A stretch of 64,000 nucleotides of DNA from Pilasporangium apinafurcum (taxonomy: Eukaryota; Oomycota; Peronosporomycetes; Pythiales; Pythiaceae). Under the pieces are notes generated by a model. It was not told the DNA's origin. It worked only from the letters and a program-made list of their open reading frames with translations, and searched no databases. Made by a program: the position numbers and the translations under genes. The stretch lies in NCBI GenBank assembly GCA_001600495.1, contig BCKE01000071.1, positions 53,008 through 117,007 of the forward strand, given 5' to 3'. Below, in pieces: positions 21,535-31,424 of this stretch. Each line of letters begins with the position of its first letter. The first letter of the stretch is position 1.

Positions 21535-23292
21535 ATGAAAAATGAAGATGATGATGACGTTGAATACGAATTGGTCGAGGTCCATGTCCTCCCAAAAATT
21601 GATATTCGTCGGTCTCTCAAGTCGGTGCTCTTCACGAAACATCAAGCCAAGATACTTAACCGATTCCTCCGCGCCGTGATGCCTCTCTGCATTGTGATAT
21701 ATCCACTAGCTCTTCCTATTGGTGTACTGGTCATGCTCTTACCGCCATCCATCAGCAAGTGGCTGGCGTTTGCGGAACTGCTGTTTGCGTTACCATTGAG
21801 TGTACAGGGTGTATTGAGCCTTCGCGTCGATTTGCTGCGATGTTTAGTTCGCACATACGAATTCTGGTTCTTCTTGATCCTTCACGCGCTAAAATGCGTC
21901 GTCTTTGCTATGTATCTTGGGGATCTCAGGATGATCATACTTATTTCACATTGGATCGGCATCCAACTCAACAATTGCATCGACGCAAATCTCACGGCAG
22001 CGCGGCATCTCGCTAGTATTTCTCCGCTGGCGATTATTTACTACTCTTTCATATTGGTGGCTGTCAGTTTCCGACTCATCCCAGACACTCATGACTTTCT
22101 ACTCATCACTACACCTCGCCGCCATATGCTTGCTAGTGAATTCCTCGGCAACGCCTTCGCGACAATCCTAGTACTGTTACTACGAACAGCGTATCGGAAA
22201 CGATATTATCTGAAATGGACAGCGAGTCATCCCGTTGTCAACCGGTGCGTCAGCTATCGTTGTCGCGTCAAACTCGTCGCCAAAACGAAAATAACAGCAG
22301 AACAACAGAGCGACCAGCGCAGATCGGGACAACGAGGACCGATTTTTGCGTCGGAAATGAAGCTTACTGAGATATCTGAGAGCCAAACGCTTCGTCTGGT
22401 GAAACCAGGATTGTCATACAAAGATAAGCTTGTGCTGGCACCAACCGTACGTCACTGGTTCATCACGACTTCCCGCTGGAAGAGCAGGATTCTCTGCATA
22501 CTTGGTTTCATGGGATTTGTTTTCACTATTCTCAGTATGCTGTGCATTCGATATGTATCATGGAATCACCAGTCGTTGATGGGGGCGCTCTACTGCATTG
22601 CCAGTGCTTTCACGGTCTTATTCTGCCTGGTCTGCTTCTCCTGCTACCAACTTGATCTCTTTCAGCGGCTCGTGTGTTCATTTGACTTTATATTTTTATC
22701 GGTACAACTTTCGATCGCGCACGTATGTATCTGTGACTTTTTGCATTGGGACTTGAGATGCTTTGTGACGTTGTCGGTATGGATTTGGATACACTTGGCA
22801 TTGATGTTGGACGCGCTGACCCCAAAGATGAGGTACATGCTGCATCTCCGACCAATTTATGTTGCTCCAGTGCTTATTTCGTTCATCATCTCGCAATTGC
22901 TGTTTTGTTACGATCTCGCCTTTGGATTCACTGATCCTGGTTCCTCAGGTTCTTCATCGCATACTGATCACGTGCTATGGAGTATATCGCTTTTTGGTCG
23001 AGACACTGCATTTCGCTTTATCCCAATATTCTTTGGACGCGTTGGAACACTCTCACTCTGGTCGGCACGTGTGCTCTGGAAGGTGATGACTCGCTCTAGT
23101 GATGACGACTTGATCATGATCCAGGGCAACGTCGAGTTTTATGTTAACCCACACGCATTCAACATATTCATAAGACATACGCTCATGAAATGGACCACAC
23201 GACGCATTTTACCAGCAGCAGCAATAGCAGAAACGAAGAAGAAAAAAGAAGCCAGCCGCCACGCCTGGATCGACAGAGCTGCCAAGGAATAA
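21535..23292 (+). CDS. YELV-family multi-pass membrane protein, copy 3
   Basis: 585 residues from ATG 21535, the ATG that aligns with the paralogues; the frame is open to 21334 only from a TTG. The N-terminus is acidic (MKNEDDDDVEYELVEVH). Then come YEFWFF, YLGDLR, RTAYRKR, SYRC, FDFIF, WIWIH and SSDDDLIMIQG. It is longer than its relatives at the C-terminus (extra Lys/Arg-rich tail ending AWIDRAAKE) and in the central loop. It is the most diverged of the intact set and shows no conversion tract with copies 1 or 2. Confidence 0.78.
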   Translation: MKNEDDDDVEYELVEVHVLPKIDIRRSLKSVLFTKHQAKILNRFLRAVMPLCIVIYPLALPIGVLVMLLPPSISKWLAFAELLFALPLSVQGVLSLRVDLLRCLVRTYEFWFFLILHALKCVVFAMYLGDLRMIILISHWIGIQLNNCIDANLTAARHLASISPLAIIYYSFILVAVSFRLIPDTHDFLLITTPRRHMLASEFLGNAFATILVLLLRTAYRKRYYLKWTASHPVVNRCVSYRCRVKLVAKTKITAEQQSDQRRSGQRGPIFASEMKLTEISESQTLRLVKPGLSYKDKLVLAPTVRHWFITTSRWKSRILCILGFMGFVFTILSMLCIRYVSWNHQSLMGALYCIASAFTVLFCLVCFSCYQLDLFQRLVCSFDFIFLSVQLSIAHVCICDFLHWDLRCFVTLSVWIWIHLALMLDALTPKMRYMLHLRPIYVAPVLISFIISQLLFCYDLAFGFTDPGSSGSSSHTDHVLWSISLFGRDTAFRFIPIFFGRVGTLSLWSARVLWKVMTRSSDDDLIMIQGNVEFYVNPHAFNIFIRHTLMKWTTRRILPAAAIAETKKKKEASRHAWIDRAAKE

Positions 23293-23765
23293 CATATTTA
23301 CACATTTTGGTGGTCATAGATAGCGACTGAGTGCCGTTTAACAGCTAGAAGGTCGATCGTCCATCCATTCATTAACACCACAGCCTGTGCGAATGCGTTT
23401 CCATGTCATAACAGCCACCGCTGCTTCGTCATCTGCTGAAGCACCCACCTGCCCATCTCCGCCAGTGATAGTAATTTTGTCATCGAACGTAGCTCTTCAT
23501 GACAGCGATGACATCACACCCTAACCTCTCTTTCAAACCCATGGGTTTTCCACTTTATCTTAATTTTTGTAAATAAAATGGGTTTACAATGGTGGTTCGT
23601 CCCTTTGACCCACGTATCTTGCGTTTGAGTGATTACATCAAAAGATCGTCAAGTGAGATGATGGGAATGCAATGGAGCAAGTGGTGGCCAATGGAGGAAA
23701 AAGCTCAACAAGGACAGAAAGTCGTCAGTGGTTCTAAATTTCTAAATTGATCATCTACAATAGCA
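23293..23765. other. Spacer upstream of the first elongase
   Basis: About 470 bp with AT-rich stretches around 23560. No gene or repeat recognised. The elongase core promoter lies at its right edge. Confidence 0.4.
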
Positions 23766-23783
23766 TCTCATTTGCAAATCTTC
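23766..23783 (+). promoter_or_regulatory. Oomycete-type Inr/FPR core promoter of elongase 1
   Basis: TCTCATTTGCAAATCTTC fits the oomycete initiator plus flanking promoter block. It lies about 60-75 nt before the ATG at 23843. The second elongase has almost the same string (TCATTTGCAAA) at the same distance. Confidence 0.6.
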
Positions 23784-23842
23784 ACGCTTTCCATCAACCA
23801 CCCACAACTCAACAGAATTTACAACACACAAACGGAAAAGCA

Positions 23843-24758
23843 ATGGCGACCGAATTGATTCAACGCTATGTGGCCTGGGCGGATGAAACCGAGCAAAAGC
23901 TGTTCGACTGGGTCGACCCGAGCGGCAACTACAAACTTAATCCCATTGCCCATTACCCACTCGCTAATTTTGCCAGCGTCTACGCGATTTGCGTCGGCTA
24001 TTTGGTCTTTGTTATCTTCGGCACGGTGCGTTCACTTTATCCAGTCTATTGAGACTACTAGTCTATTGAAACGATGTCTAACACCTTGTGCTGACGTTTA
24101 ATAGGCGCTGATGAAGATGGGGATTCCACCGCTTAAAGTGAGCGCGTTGCAGTTCATCTACAACCCGCTTCAAGTCATCTGCTGCTCGTACATGTGTCTG
24201 GAAGCAGCCATCCAGGCGTATCGAAACAACTACACTGCTCTACCGTGCAACGCCTTCAATCCCGAGAACCCGGTCATGGGTAACGTACTCTACTTGTTCT
24301 TTTTGTCCAAGATTCTGGATTTGTGCGACACGTTCTTCATCGTTGTTGGCAAAAAGTGGAAACAACTCTCGATCCTGCACGTCTACCACCATTTGACTGT
24401 GCTCTTTGTCTACTACGTCGTCTTCCGCACTGCCATGGACGGTGACACTTACGTTACGGTTGTGTTGAATGGCTTTGTGCACACGATCATGTACACGTAC
24501 TACTTTGTGAGCGCGCATACGCGTGAGATCTGGTGGAAGAAATACCTCACGCGCATCCAGTTGATTCAGTTTATCATGATGAACGTCCAGGGCTACCTAA
24601 CCTACCACCGCCAGTGCGAGGGAATGCCTCCAAAAGTACCGGTGATGTATCTCTTCTACGTGCAATCACTTTTCTGGTTGTTCATGAACTTTTACATCCG
24701 CGCGTACGTGTTTGGCGGCTCCAAGAAGGCGGTGGTCAACAAAACCAAGACACTTTAA
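23843..24758 (+). CDS. Polyunsaturated fatty acid elongase (ELO family)
   Basis: Join: 23843-24025 and 24105-24758 (79 nt intron, phase 0); 278 residues, the usual ELO length. It is the condensing enzyme of C20 PUFA chain elongation in the endoplasmic reticulum, adding two carbons from malonyl-CoA to an acyl-CoA. Visible motifs: KILDLCDT, the HxxHH box HVYHH (~153-157), MYTYYF, and a basic C-terminus (KKAVVNKTKTL) suited to ER retention. Several hydrophobic spans are present. The sequence closely resembles oomycete delta-6/delta-5-type elongases, so the likely substrates are C18-C20 polyenoic acids. Its own core promoter sits upstream. A degenerate paralogue follows 1.0 kb later. Confidence 0.92.
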
Positions 24759-24897
24759 GCCCCGTTACCATCAATGTTGGTGATGCCTGATGGGCTCACT
24801 TTGATGTAAAGAAGTCAAAAGTGTGCTGTTCTTTATAGTTTGTCAATGTCTATATAATAATCAGCCAATGAACAGCAACAATTGAAAAAACAGAATT

Positions 24898-25182
24898 CTA
24901 TTCCTTGTTTATTAAGTATTTGGCTTGATTGCTGGTACAAACAAGCTGGTTGTATGTAGCATCGTCTTGCCAATCGAAGAATTCCCACATAACTCGACAC
25001 CAACCGTCAAGCAGAGATTTGTTTCGAATTCTCCGCAATGAGCTCTTTCCAGCCGCATTCTCCTTTTCAAGAACGAATGCGAAGCAACGATGTCGGGCAT
25101 ATATCACAAAGTCTTCAAGTAGTTGTCGGACAATTATCATGAAGCCCTTCTTCCATCCTTCGGGACTTCGGAGCTGACGACC
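24898..25182 (-). other. Orphan coding-like frame, possible gene fragment
   Basis: A minus-strand frame of ~95 codons (ATG 25140, open to ~25182; stop at 24898) with ordinary protein composition (RQLLEDFVIYARHR, WCRVMWEFFDWQDD). It is bounded upstream by a stop inside the Fanzor-tail repeat. No homologue recognised. It could be the 3' end of a gene cut by the repeat insertion, or chance. Confidence 0.3.
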
Positions 25183-25184
25183 AA

Positions 25185-25330
25185 GTTCTCAGAGTCTAGG
25201 TGGCGAAGATAGCTACTCTGCGGTTGTCTAGTCTTAACTGGCTTTTGCTAGTCAAGTCGAACCGAAAGAAAAAACAGGAGCTCCTCTCTGAGTTACTTAT
25301 ATTTTGGTATCTCATATGATTTCTTGAGGT
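25185..25330 (+). repeat. Fanzor-tail repeat, solo copy B
   Basis: About 140 bp similar (~80% by eye) to the reverse complement of 40170-40310, including GTTGTCTAGTCTTA, GCTTTTGCTA, CCTCTCTGAG and GTATCTCATATGAT in the same order. At 40 kb this segment lies at and beyond the stop codon of a decayed Fanzor-like gene. Here it stands alone, so it is probably a leftover 3' end of a related element. Confidence 0.6.
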
Positions 25331-25477
25331 TGAGGTTTATCCATTATCATTAGCCGCTCACAACTTCATCATTTAAGCAATATAGGATTTCTATATACTA
25401 GGATTTCCTCGGAGTGTTGTAATTTGCGTTAGCTTGCTAGTGTGGAGAACGATCTACGCTTTGATTGCTTGGAAGAA

Positions 25478-25545
25478 ACTCAAAGTAAACAAACAGAGAT
25501 TGTCTCTGAGTTACTAAATGGTAGCTCATATGATCTTTTTTCAAA
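25478..25545 (+). repeat. Fanzor-tail repeat, partial copy C
   Basis: A shorter match to the same repeat, 150 bp after copy B: GTCTCTGAGTTACT followed by GCTCATATGATCT. It is within the non-coding leader of the degenerate elongase. Confidence 0.45.
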
Positions 25546-25730
25546 ATTTATCATATGTTGGATACCAGTGAGGCGACTGGACGCCGTGTTTAGCGGTCTT
25601 TTCAAGGTGACGGATCAACAAAGATCGAGCAGATCCACTTCGATAATTGGCCAAAAAATAATACAATTCACGATTGGTTGCAAATTCAGAAAATGCACTA
25701 AAGATCGCCATGCAATCTTGCGATTCTCTC

Positions 25731-25746
25731 ACTCATTTGCAAACGC
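25731..25746 (+). promoter_or_regulatory. Inr/FPR core promoter of elongase 2
   Basis: ACTCATTTGCAAACGC, about 50-65 nt before the ATG at 25796 and nearly the same as the elongase 1 promoter. It shows that the open frame further upstream (to 25442, GTG) is leader rather than protein. Confidence 0.6.
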
Positions 25747-25795
25747 AAAGTACTACCAACCAGACTGCCATTCATATCCACTTGATCTCCTTTGT

Positions 25796-26939
25796 ATGAT
25801 TGTTATGCTGGTAGAAAACTACTACGAATGGTCCGATGCGTTTGAGGTCGAGATCCTGGACTGGATCGACCCAAGTGGCAACTACCAGCTCAATTTTGTG
25901 ACCAACTATCCACTAACTGATTTTGCCAGTATCTATGCCATCACCATCGGCTACCTGTTCGTTGTTGTCTTAACCACAGTAAGTGCCTGTCTGTCTTGTA
26001 AATTATCGAGATTGAATGCATTGAGTTCATAATACCGAGTGTGTAGGTAGTGATGAAGCTGGGGATCCCACCGCTCAAGACCAATGGGTTGCAGTTGGTC
26101 TACAATTTCAGCCAAGTCATGTGCTGCTCGTACCTCTTCGTTGAGGCTATTGTTCAAGCCTATCACCACGTAAGTAGACAGAAAATGAATATCTCGTCCT
26201 GGTAACATTCTAATTTGAGTTGCTTTTTGTTCTATAGAACTACTCGATACTACCTTGCAATACCTACAATCCAACTGCACCAGTCATGGGCAATCTCGTC
26301 TACCTCTTCTATTTGACCAAAATCTTGGACTTAGGAGACACAATCTTCGTCATTGCCGGCAAAAAATGGGCAGAGCTGACAATCTTTCACGTGTATAACC
26401 ATACAGCTGCGTTGCTGGTCTACTTTGTGATGCTCCGCGTGGCCATGGATGGCGATATCTACTTTGCCATCCTTGTGAACGCAATTGTGCAGACGATAAT
26501 GTACACATACGATTTTTTGAGTGCTCACACGTCCACCATTTGGTGGAAGAAGTACCTGAGAAAACTCCAGATGTTTCAGCTTATCTTACTGAACGGACAA
26601 GGATTCGCCGTTCTTTATCGTGGATGCCTTGGTGAGCCATCAAGAATGCAAATGCTTTACTTCGTCTATCTTCAGTCACTTTTTTGGTTGTTCGTAAAGT
26701 GTTGCTTCCGCGGAAAAGGGGCTAAGCACTACAAGGAGAAGCATATTGATGAGTTTGTGTTATTCAAGACTCACCAGTATGGGGAAGAGGAGGCTGATAT
26801 TCAGGTGCATCCAGTGAACTATTGTGCTAGTCAAAGCGCTTCGGCATATCAATCGCACACCAGCGACATGCTTCGCTGGAGAAACAGCCAAACACTGTCA
26901 TTGGATGAAGGTTTGACACTTTCTCATTCACTTGTTTAG
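25796..26939 (+). CDS. Degenerate ELO-family elongase paralogue (three exons)
   Basis: Join: 25796-25978, 26047-26169 and 26238-26939 (two 68 nt introns); 335 residues. Exon 1 is 183 nt, exactly as in elongase 1; the second intron is absent from it. The fold is retained (WIDPSGNYQLN, KILDLGDTIFVIAGKKW, WWKKYLRKLQM), but the catalytic box reads HVYNH instead of HVYHH, the conserved Tyr after MYTY is Asp (MYTYDF), and DLCDT is DLGDT. The basic ER tail is replaced by a ~75 residue polar extension ending LSHSLV. All exons are open with clean splice sites, so it is probably expressed but catalytically dead, perhaps regulatory, or a very young pseudogene. Confidence 0.82.
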
Positions 26940-27385
26940 GGATGATTACACCAATTATTCATTGAAAGAAAAGGGTCAAGGTGACGCTTTATTCCATACT
27001 CGGTTCCATGTGCTTCATATTTGCATCGTCTCACGATTTGTAATGTAAACAACAAAGACTTCTGTGAATGAGTTTGGATAGCGTATTTTGGTTAAGTACA
27101 TTGGAACCAGTTGCAGATGCTATTCAGCAAGTTTATCCTTGCATGTCTGTTGTGCCTATGTCCAATTCGTCATCCCGAGCATCCAAAGTGCCACATGACT
27201 ACTGGAGAAAGACAATTTTCATCGGACGCTGTTCAGAACTTGAAGTTACAAATAATAGTTTTTGATTGGTTGAAAATATAAAATTCTGATTACTATAAAA
27301 ATGAAATTATTGTACGTGATTGGCTAAAATTGAGACGATTAGCACATCCAATCTGGTACTTTCTTATTTCTGGTTGGCGTGAACA
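26940..27385. other. Spacer between elongase 2 and the SDR gene
   Basis: About 450 bp, no gene supported. The 65-codon open frame at 27068 has no support. Confidence 0.4.
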
Positions 27386-27405
27386 GCTCATTGTGCATTT
27401 TCTTT
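27386..27405 (+). promoter_or_regulatory. Inr/FPR core promoter of the SDR gene
   Basis: GCTCATTGTGCATTTTCTTT is a near-perfect oomycete initiator plus flanking block, ~90 nt before the ATG at 27483. Confidence 0.65.
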
Positions 27406-27482
27406 CGCTGATTGACCAGGAAGGAAGAGAAGGAGGTGCACAAACTGAGTCAGGCCGAACGAGAGAGTGAGAGAACGCGGCC

Positions 27483-28490
27483 ATGCCAGTGTCTTCCCAG
27501 CAATGGGATGAGCGCATGATTCCTCCGCTAAACGGCAAAATCGCAATCGTAACTGGTGCTAATGTCGGCCTGGGCTTTGCAACATCGTTGCCATTGGTAC
27601 GGGCAGGTGCACATGTCGTGCTTGCCTGTCGAAACAAAGAGCGCGGTCGTCAAGCTGAACAGAAGCTGCGTGACTTGCTGGCTCAACAGCCGAGCAACAA
27701 TGTAGATGATGCACCAACTAATCAAGATGACGGTAGTCCGACTGGCTCGGTTGAGTATATGCACTTGGACCTTGGTAGTTTAGCCAGCATCGCTACCTTC
27801 GCTCAGGCATGCAATTCAAAATTCCAGTGTGTGGATATTTTAGTGCTCAATGCCGGTATGAAAGCCGTACATCATTCGACGACGGTGGATGGCTTTGAGG
27901 CGCAATTCGGGATCAATCACTTGGGTCACTTCGCGTTGACCGCACAATTATTCTCGCTGCTTCGAAAGAGCGTCCATGCGCGCGTGATCAGTATCAGTTC
28001 CATCTCCCATTTTGGCTGTGCTATCGATTTCGATAATCTAAACGCTGGACCACCCTCTTATGACGCCATGAAGGCGTATCGCATCTCGAAACTCGCGAAC
28101 TTGCTTTTTTGTTACGAATTGGATCGACGGCTCAAGCAACACAATATCGCAAACGTCGTCTCAGTCGGGTGTCACCCAGGTGTGACAGAAAGCAATTTGC
28201 TACCAAACCTCATGGCAACTTACAACTCTACCATCATCCGCAGCATCATCAAGTTCGTACATTCACTACCATGGGCTCAGTCGAATGGCATGGGGGCGCT
28301 CGACATTCTCTGTGCAGCGACGGATCCCAAAGTCGAAGGGGGCGAGTATATTGGTCCTCATGGGTTTTGGGAGATTTCGGGCTATCCTCGCATCAAAAAG
28401 TCCAGCAAAGAAAGCTACTCGCTCGATGACGCGCAGCGGCTCTGGCAAGCTAGTGAGCAACTTGTTAATGTAGAATTCCCCATTGCTTAA
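27483..28490 (+). CDS. Short-chain dehydrogenase/reductase (retinol dehydrogenase-like)
   Basis: 335 residues, ATG 27483, no intron. NAD(P)-dependent oxidoreductase of the extended-loop SDR type. Visible motifs: the TGxxxGxG nucleotide-binding TGANVGLG (~24), an Arg for NADP preference in ACRNKERG, NAG (NAGMKAV), the catalytic Ser region SISSISH, and catalytic YxxxK as YRISK (~199). The layout resembles retinol dehydrogenase/WWOX-type enzymes acting on lipophilic alcohols or ketones. No membrane anchor is obvious. It stands between the elongases and membrane-protein copy 4. A lipid-related role would fit but is not shown. Confidence 0.88.
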   Translation: MPVSSQQWDERMIPPLNGKIAIVTGANVGLGFATSLPLVRAGAHVVLACRNKERGRQAEQKLRDLLAQQPSNNVDDAPTNQDDGSPTGSVEYMHLDLGSLASIATFAQACNSKFQCVDILVLNAGMKAVHHSTTVDGFEAQFGINHLGHFALTAQLFSLLRKSVHARVISISSISHFGCAIDFDNLNAGPPSYDAMKAYRISKLANLLFCYELDRRLKQHNIANVVSVGCHPGVTESNLLPNLMATYNSTIIRSIIKFVHSLPWAQSNGMGALDILCAATDPKVEGGEYIGPHGFWEISGYPRIKKSSKESYSLDDAQRLWQASEQLVNVEFPIA

Positions 28491-28581
28491 GTTACAAAAT
28501 TGCTTGGCCAGTTAGGTCTTATTGTTGGTCAATAGTGAGATGGTTATTTTCTTATATTCCTACTTCCTTATTACATTGGTG

Positions 28582-30228
28582 TCATGAGGTCTGTGGGGTG
28601 ATACGCACCGCAGATCGAAAAAAGTTTAATTGAAAACTTTGTGTTTTCTCTGCTTTGAGCGCAGTGGGGTTGCCATAGAACTCGACCATGCCCTGAATAT
28701 TGATGAGGTCATCCTCGTTACTCATCACTAGGCGCCAGATGATACGCGCACACCACAATTGTGTCGTGAACGTGCGACTGAGGAACATCGATACGGGGCG
28801 AAGCGATACGGCATGACCAAAGACGGTGAAATACCAAAGCACACGATCTTGGAGATGGATTTCATTCACAAACATGAGCTGCATGGCCAGACCACCCTGG
28901 ACAACAAACAAATAGATCGTAATCCACAGAGCGTTGCGGCGGTGGATGCCGAGTTGATGCCGGAGCTTTGGTGTGAGAGCGTCCAAGGTCAAAATCCAGT
29001 GGATCCAGAGCCAACTGTTCAAGATACTGAAGCTTCGCAAATCCCAGTAAATCACATCGCAAAAACAGATCGCTGAAAGCGTAAACTGCAGCGACAGAAA
29101 CACGAAATCAAATGACGTGACAATGTGATACAGCAGTATTCGATGCAAATGTGCAAATGAAACACCAATATAAACCAGCGAGCACACCGTTGAGACCACC
29201 TGCAACGTCACCAACATGGAATAAGTCACCCATTCCTCGCTCACTTTGTAATGGATGCACGAGAACGCAGCCACGCTTGGAATAAATCCAAGCCAAGCAA
29301 TCAACTGGAAGGTCCATCGATACCATGTTGTCCAATTGGAGGTGAAATAAAGTACCAATGGTATTAGGACATTCGTTACAGCTATAGGTTTCGTCCATTT
29401 AATCATGCGGAGCTGTTGAATGTTTGCGTTATCACTCTGCTTTGTCTGATTCGCATTCTCTACTTTCACTGCGGATGGTCCCTGATCTTGAATCAGCTGG
29501 AACTTGGTACGACAGCGATAGCTCATTAACGTGGCAACGCGCGCGTCATTATTCTTGCGCTTATACATCGCGTGTTTGCGGTATGCCGTGCGAGTTATGA
29601 GCACCAAGATGATCGAGAACGCGTTCATCAAGAAATCTTCTGAAGTCAACGAACGTGCATTGGTCTTGAGCAGATTGAAGCTGTGCGTTTCTGGGATAAG
29701 ATCAAGACCAAATATCACCATTAAGTACACAAAAAAGGATGCCGCAAACGCTGAAATCCCTGCGAAATCCCGGTTCTCCAACCTGGCATCACCGCAAATA
29801 TTTAGCTGGACAGACCACCAGGTGGTGAAGATGGATACAACGCGCATATCACTCAATTGAAGACAAAATACGATGCACGTTGCAAGATTAACGGTCGAAA
29901 AGAACCAGAACTCGTAGGCTGAGCAGAGACATTTGAGTAAATCGCGTCGATAGTTGAGCGACGACAGGATCAAGATTGGCAACTGCATCACCACTTTTAC
30001 GACAGCCAATGGTCCGCCATATTTTATCGGTAAGAGCAGTATAGCGGCTCCTAATGGATAAGAGATGATATAGGCGACTAACGTAGGAATATACGCAACT
30101 TGGCTAGTGTGTTGGAATCTTAACATCCCACGTCTGGTCAAGATGCCACTGTCGAGACCTCTCGTAATATCAATTGACGGCAAAGTATGCGCTGCCACTA
30201 GCTCATACTGCTCATTTATCGATAACAT
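28582..30228 (-). CDS. YELV-family multi-pass membrane protein, copy 4
   Basis: 548 residues from ATG 30228 (MLSINEQYELVAAHTLPS); in-frame ATGs at 30252 and 30276 would add 8 or 16 residues, but 30228 gives the family's usual start and length. Motifs: YEFWFF, LSDMR, RTAYRK, SYRC, FDFVF, WLWIH, DALTP, NEDDLINIQG. About ten membrane segments. It is convergent with the SDR gene (92 bp between stops). A broken tandem copy lies directly upstream. Confidence 0.8.
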   Translation of the reverse strand: MLSINEQYELVAAHTLPSIDITRGLDSGILTRRGMLRFQHTSQVAYIPTLVAYIISYPLGAAILLLPIKYGGPLAVVKVVMQLPILILSSLNYRRDLLKCLCSAYEFWFFSTVNLATCIVFCLQLSDMRVVSIFTTWWSVQLNICGDARLENRDFAGISAFAASFFVYLMVIFGLDLIPETHSFNLLKTNARSLTSEDFLMNAFSIILVLITRTAYRKHAMYKRKNNDARVATLMSYRCRTKFQLIQDQGPSAVKVENANQTKQSDNANIQQLRMIKWTKPIAVTNVLIPLVLYFTSNWTTWYRWTFQLIAWLGFIPSVAAFSCIHYKVSEEWVTYSMLVTLQVVSTVCSLVYIGVSFAHLHRILLYHIVTSFDFVFLSLQFTLSAICFCDVIYWDLRSFSILNSWLWIHWILTLDALTPKLRHQLGIHRRNALWITIYLFVVQGGLAMQLMFVNEIHLQDRVLWYFTVFGHAVSLRPVSMFLSRTFTTQLWCARIIWRLVMSNEDDLINIQGMVEFYGNPTALKAEKTQSFQLNFFRSAVRITPQTS

Positions 30229-30420
30229 CCTTGCATGCCTTGATCGCCGCATTTCGACATGATCACATATATACATACATCTTCAGACTATATTAAGAAC
30301 GCAAGCTATAAATACTGAGGTGGCTGCTTCTTCCAAAATGAAAGCAACAATCATTTGATTGGATTCAAACTATACTCACTTCAGGTGTTTATTGATGAAC
30401 TCGTTCGAACGAGATTCGTC

Positions 30421-31424
30421 TCAAAGACACTGGGATTCACTCGTCGTAACTGATTGTTCGTCTTTGATGACTTGACGTAATCCATTCGAATTATCGTAAA
30501 ACTTAATGCTGTCCTGGATGATGATCAAAATGTGTTTTGCGCTGATCGTGAACCACCAAGTGATGCGCAAACACTCCAACTGCGTCGTGAACACATGAGT
30601 GAGACGCGTGGGCACTGATTGGAATTGCACTTCTTGTCTAAACACGGGCAAACTCCAGAGGACTCGGTCTCGAAGACTTAGTGGATAGGAGAACACGAGC
30701 TGCAAAGAGAGTGCAGTTCACATTGAAGCAAAGCAGATACCAGAAGAGCGTGCCACTAAAGCAAACCCCCATAAAGATGAACTGTATCAATAAAATCATG
30801 ACATGTAAAAACGTAACGGTATGCAGCGACAAGATACGATGGAGGTGCACAACGAAAACACCGAGCTAGAGCAACGTGTAGACCATTGAGACGACTTATA
30901 TGACCAACGCCGTCACATTACGAATGAGTTTTCTGTCCATGGCGAAATGGAGATACCGCATGCGAATCCGATGTCGTGGAACCGGTGGAGTAACATCTGT
31001 TTTGACTGTTGGTGCTGGTCAGAGAAAGATTTGAGAGCGCTAGGAAATACGATGCTTCTAACATTGATAGATTTCTTTCACGGAGCAAGACGTAATTGTT
31101 GCCGCATGCAGACTAGATTTTGATCATAACTACACTTTCGACAGTTGATCCACTTTTGTTGTTATTGCTGTTGTTGTGCCGACGTTGCTACTGTGGTTTG
31201 TATTGAAGTTTGGCGCAGCAACGATAGCTTATAAAGTAAATGATACACGGGTTATTAATGTTGATCTTGTAGCGCATAAGTTTGTGATATTCTATGCGTA
31301 CGAGCAGCACCAACATGGCGTTTACACAAGACAGTGTGTGCACTTCCACGAGTTCATACTGCAGACCATGACCAGTCATGTCTGCGGCATTCGGCTGTAT
31401 TTTAGATGAAGAAAGAGACCACAC
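30421..31424 (-). pseudogene. YELV-family membrane protein pseudogene with internal deletion
   Basis: The C-terminal third is readable (LRDRVLWSLPVFRQ ... VFTTQLECLRITWWF ... FYDNSNGLRQ), but the DDL tail has become KHILIIIQ. A second frame (30638-30850) carries HLHRILSLHTVTFLH. At the other end, QYELVEVHTL is followed almost at once by LLVRIEYHKL and FISYRCCAK, so several hundred bases encoding the first membrane block are deleted. Closest to neighbouring copy 4. Confidence 0.8.

Noticed and set aside
25442-25795. Upstream extension of the elongase 2 frame
   Set aside because: Opens only from GTG, contains the Fanzor-tail repeat and the core promoter; exon 1 length matches elongase 1 when starting at 25796.
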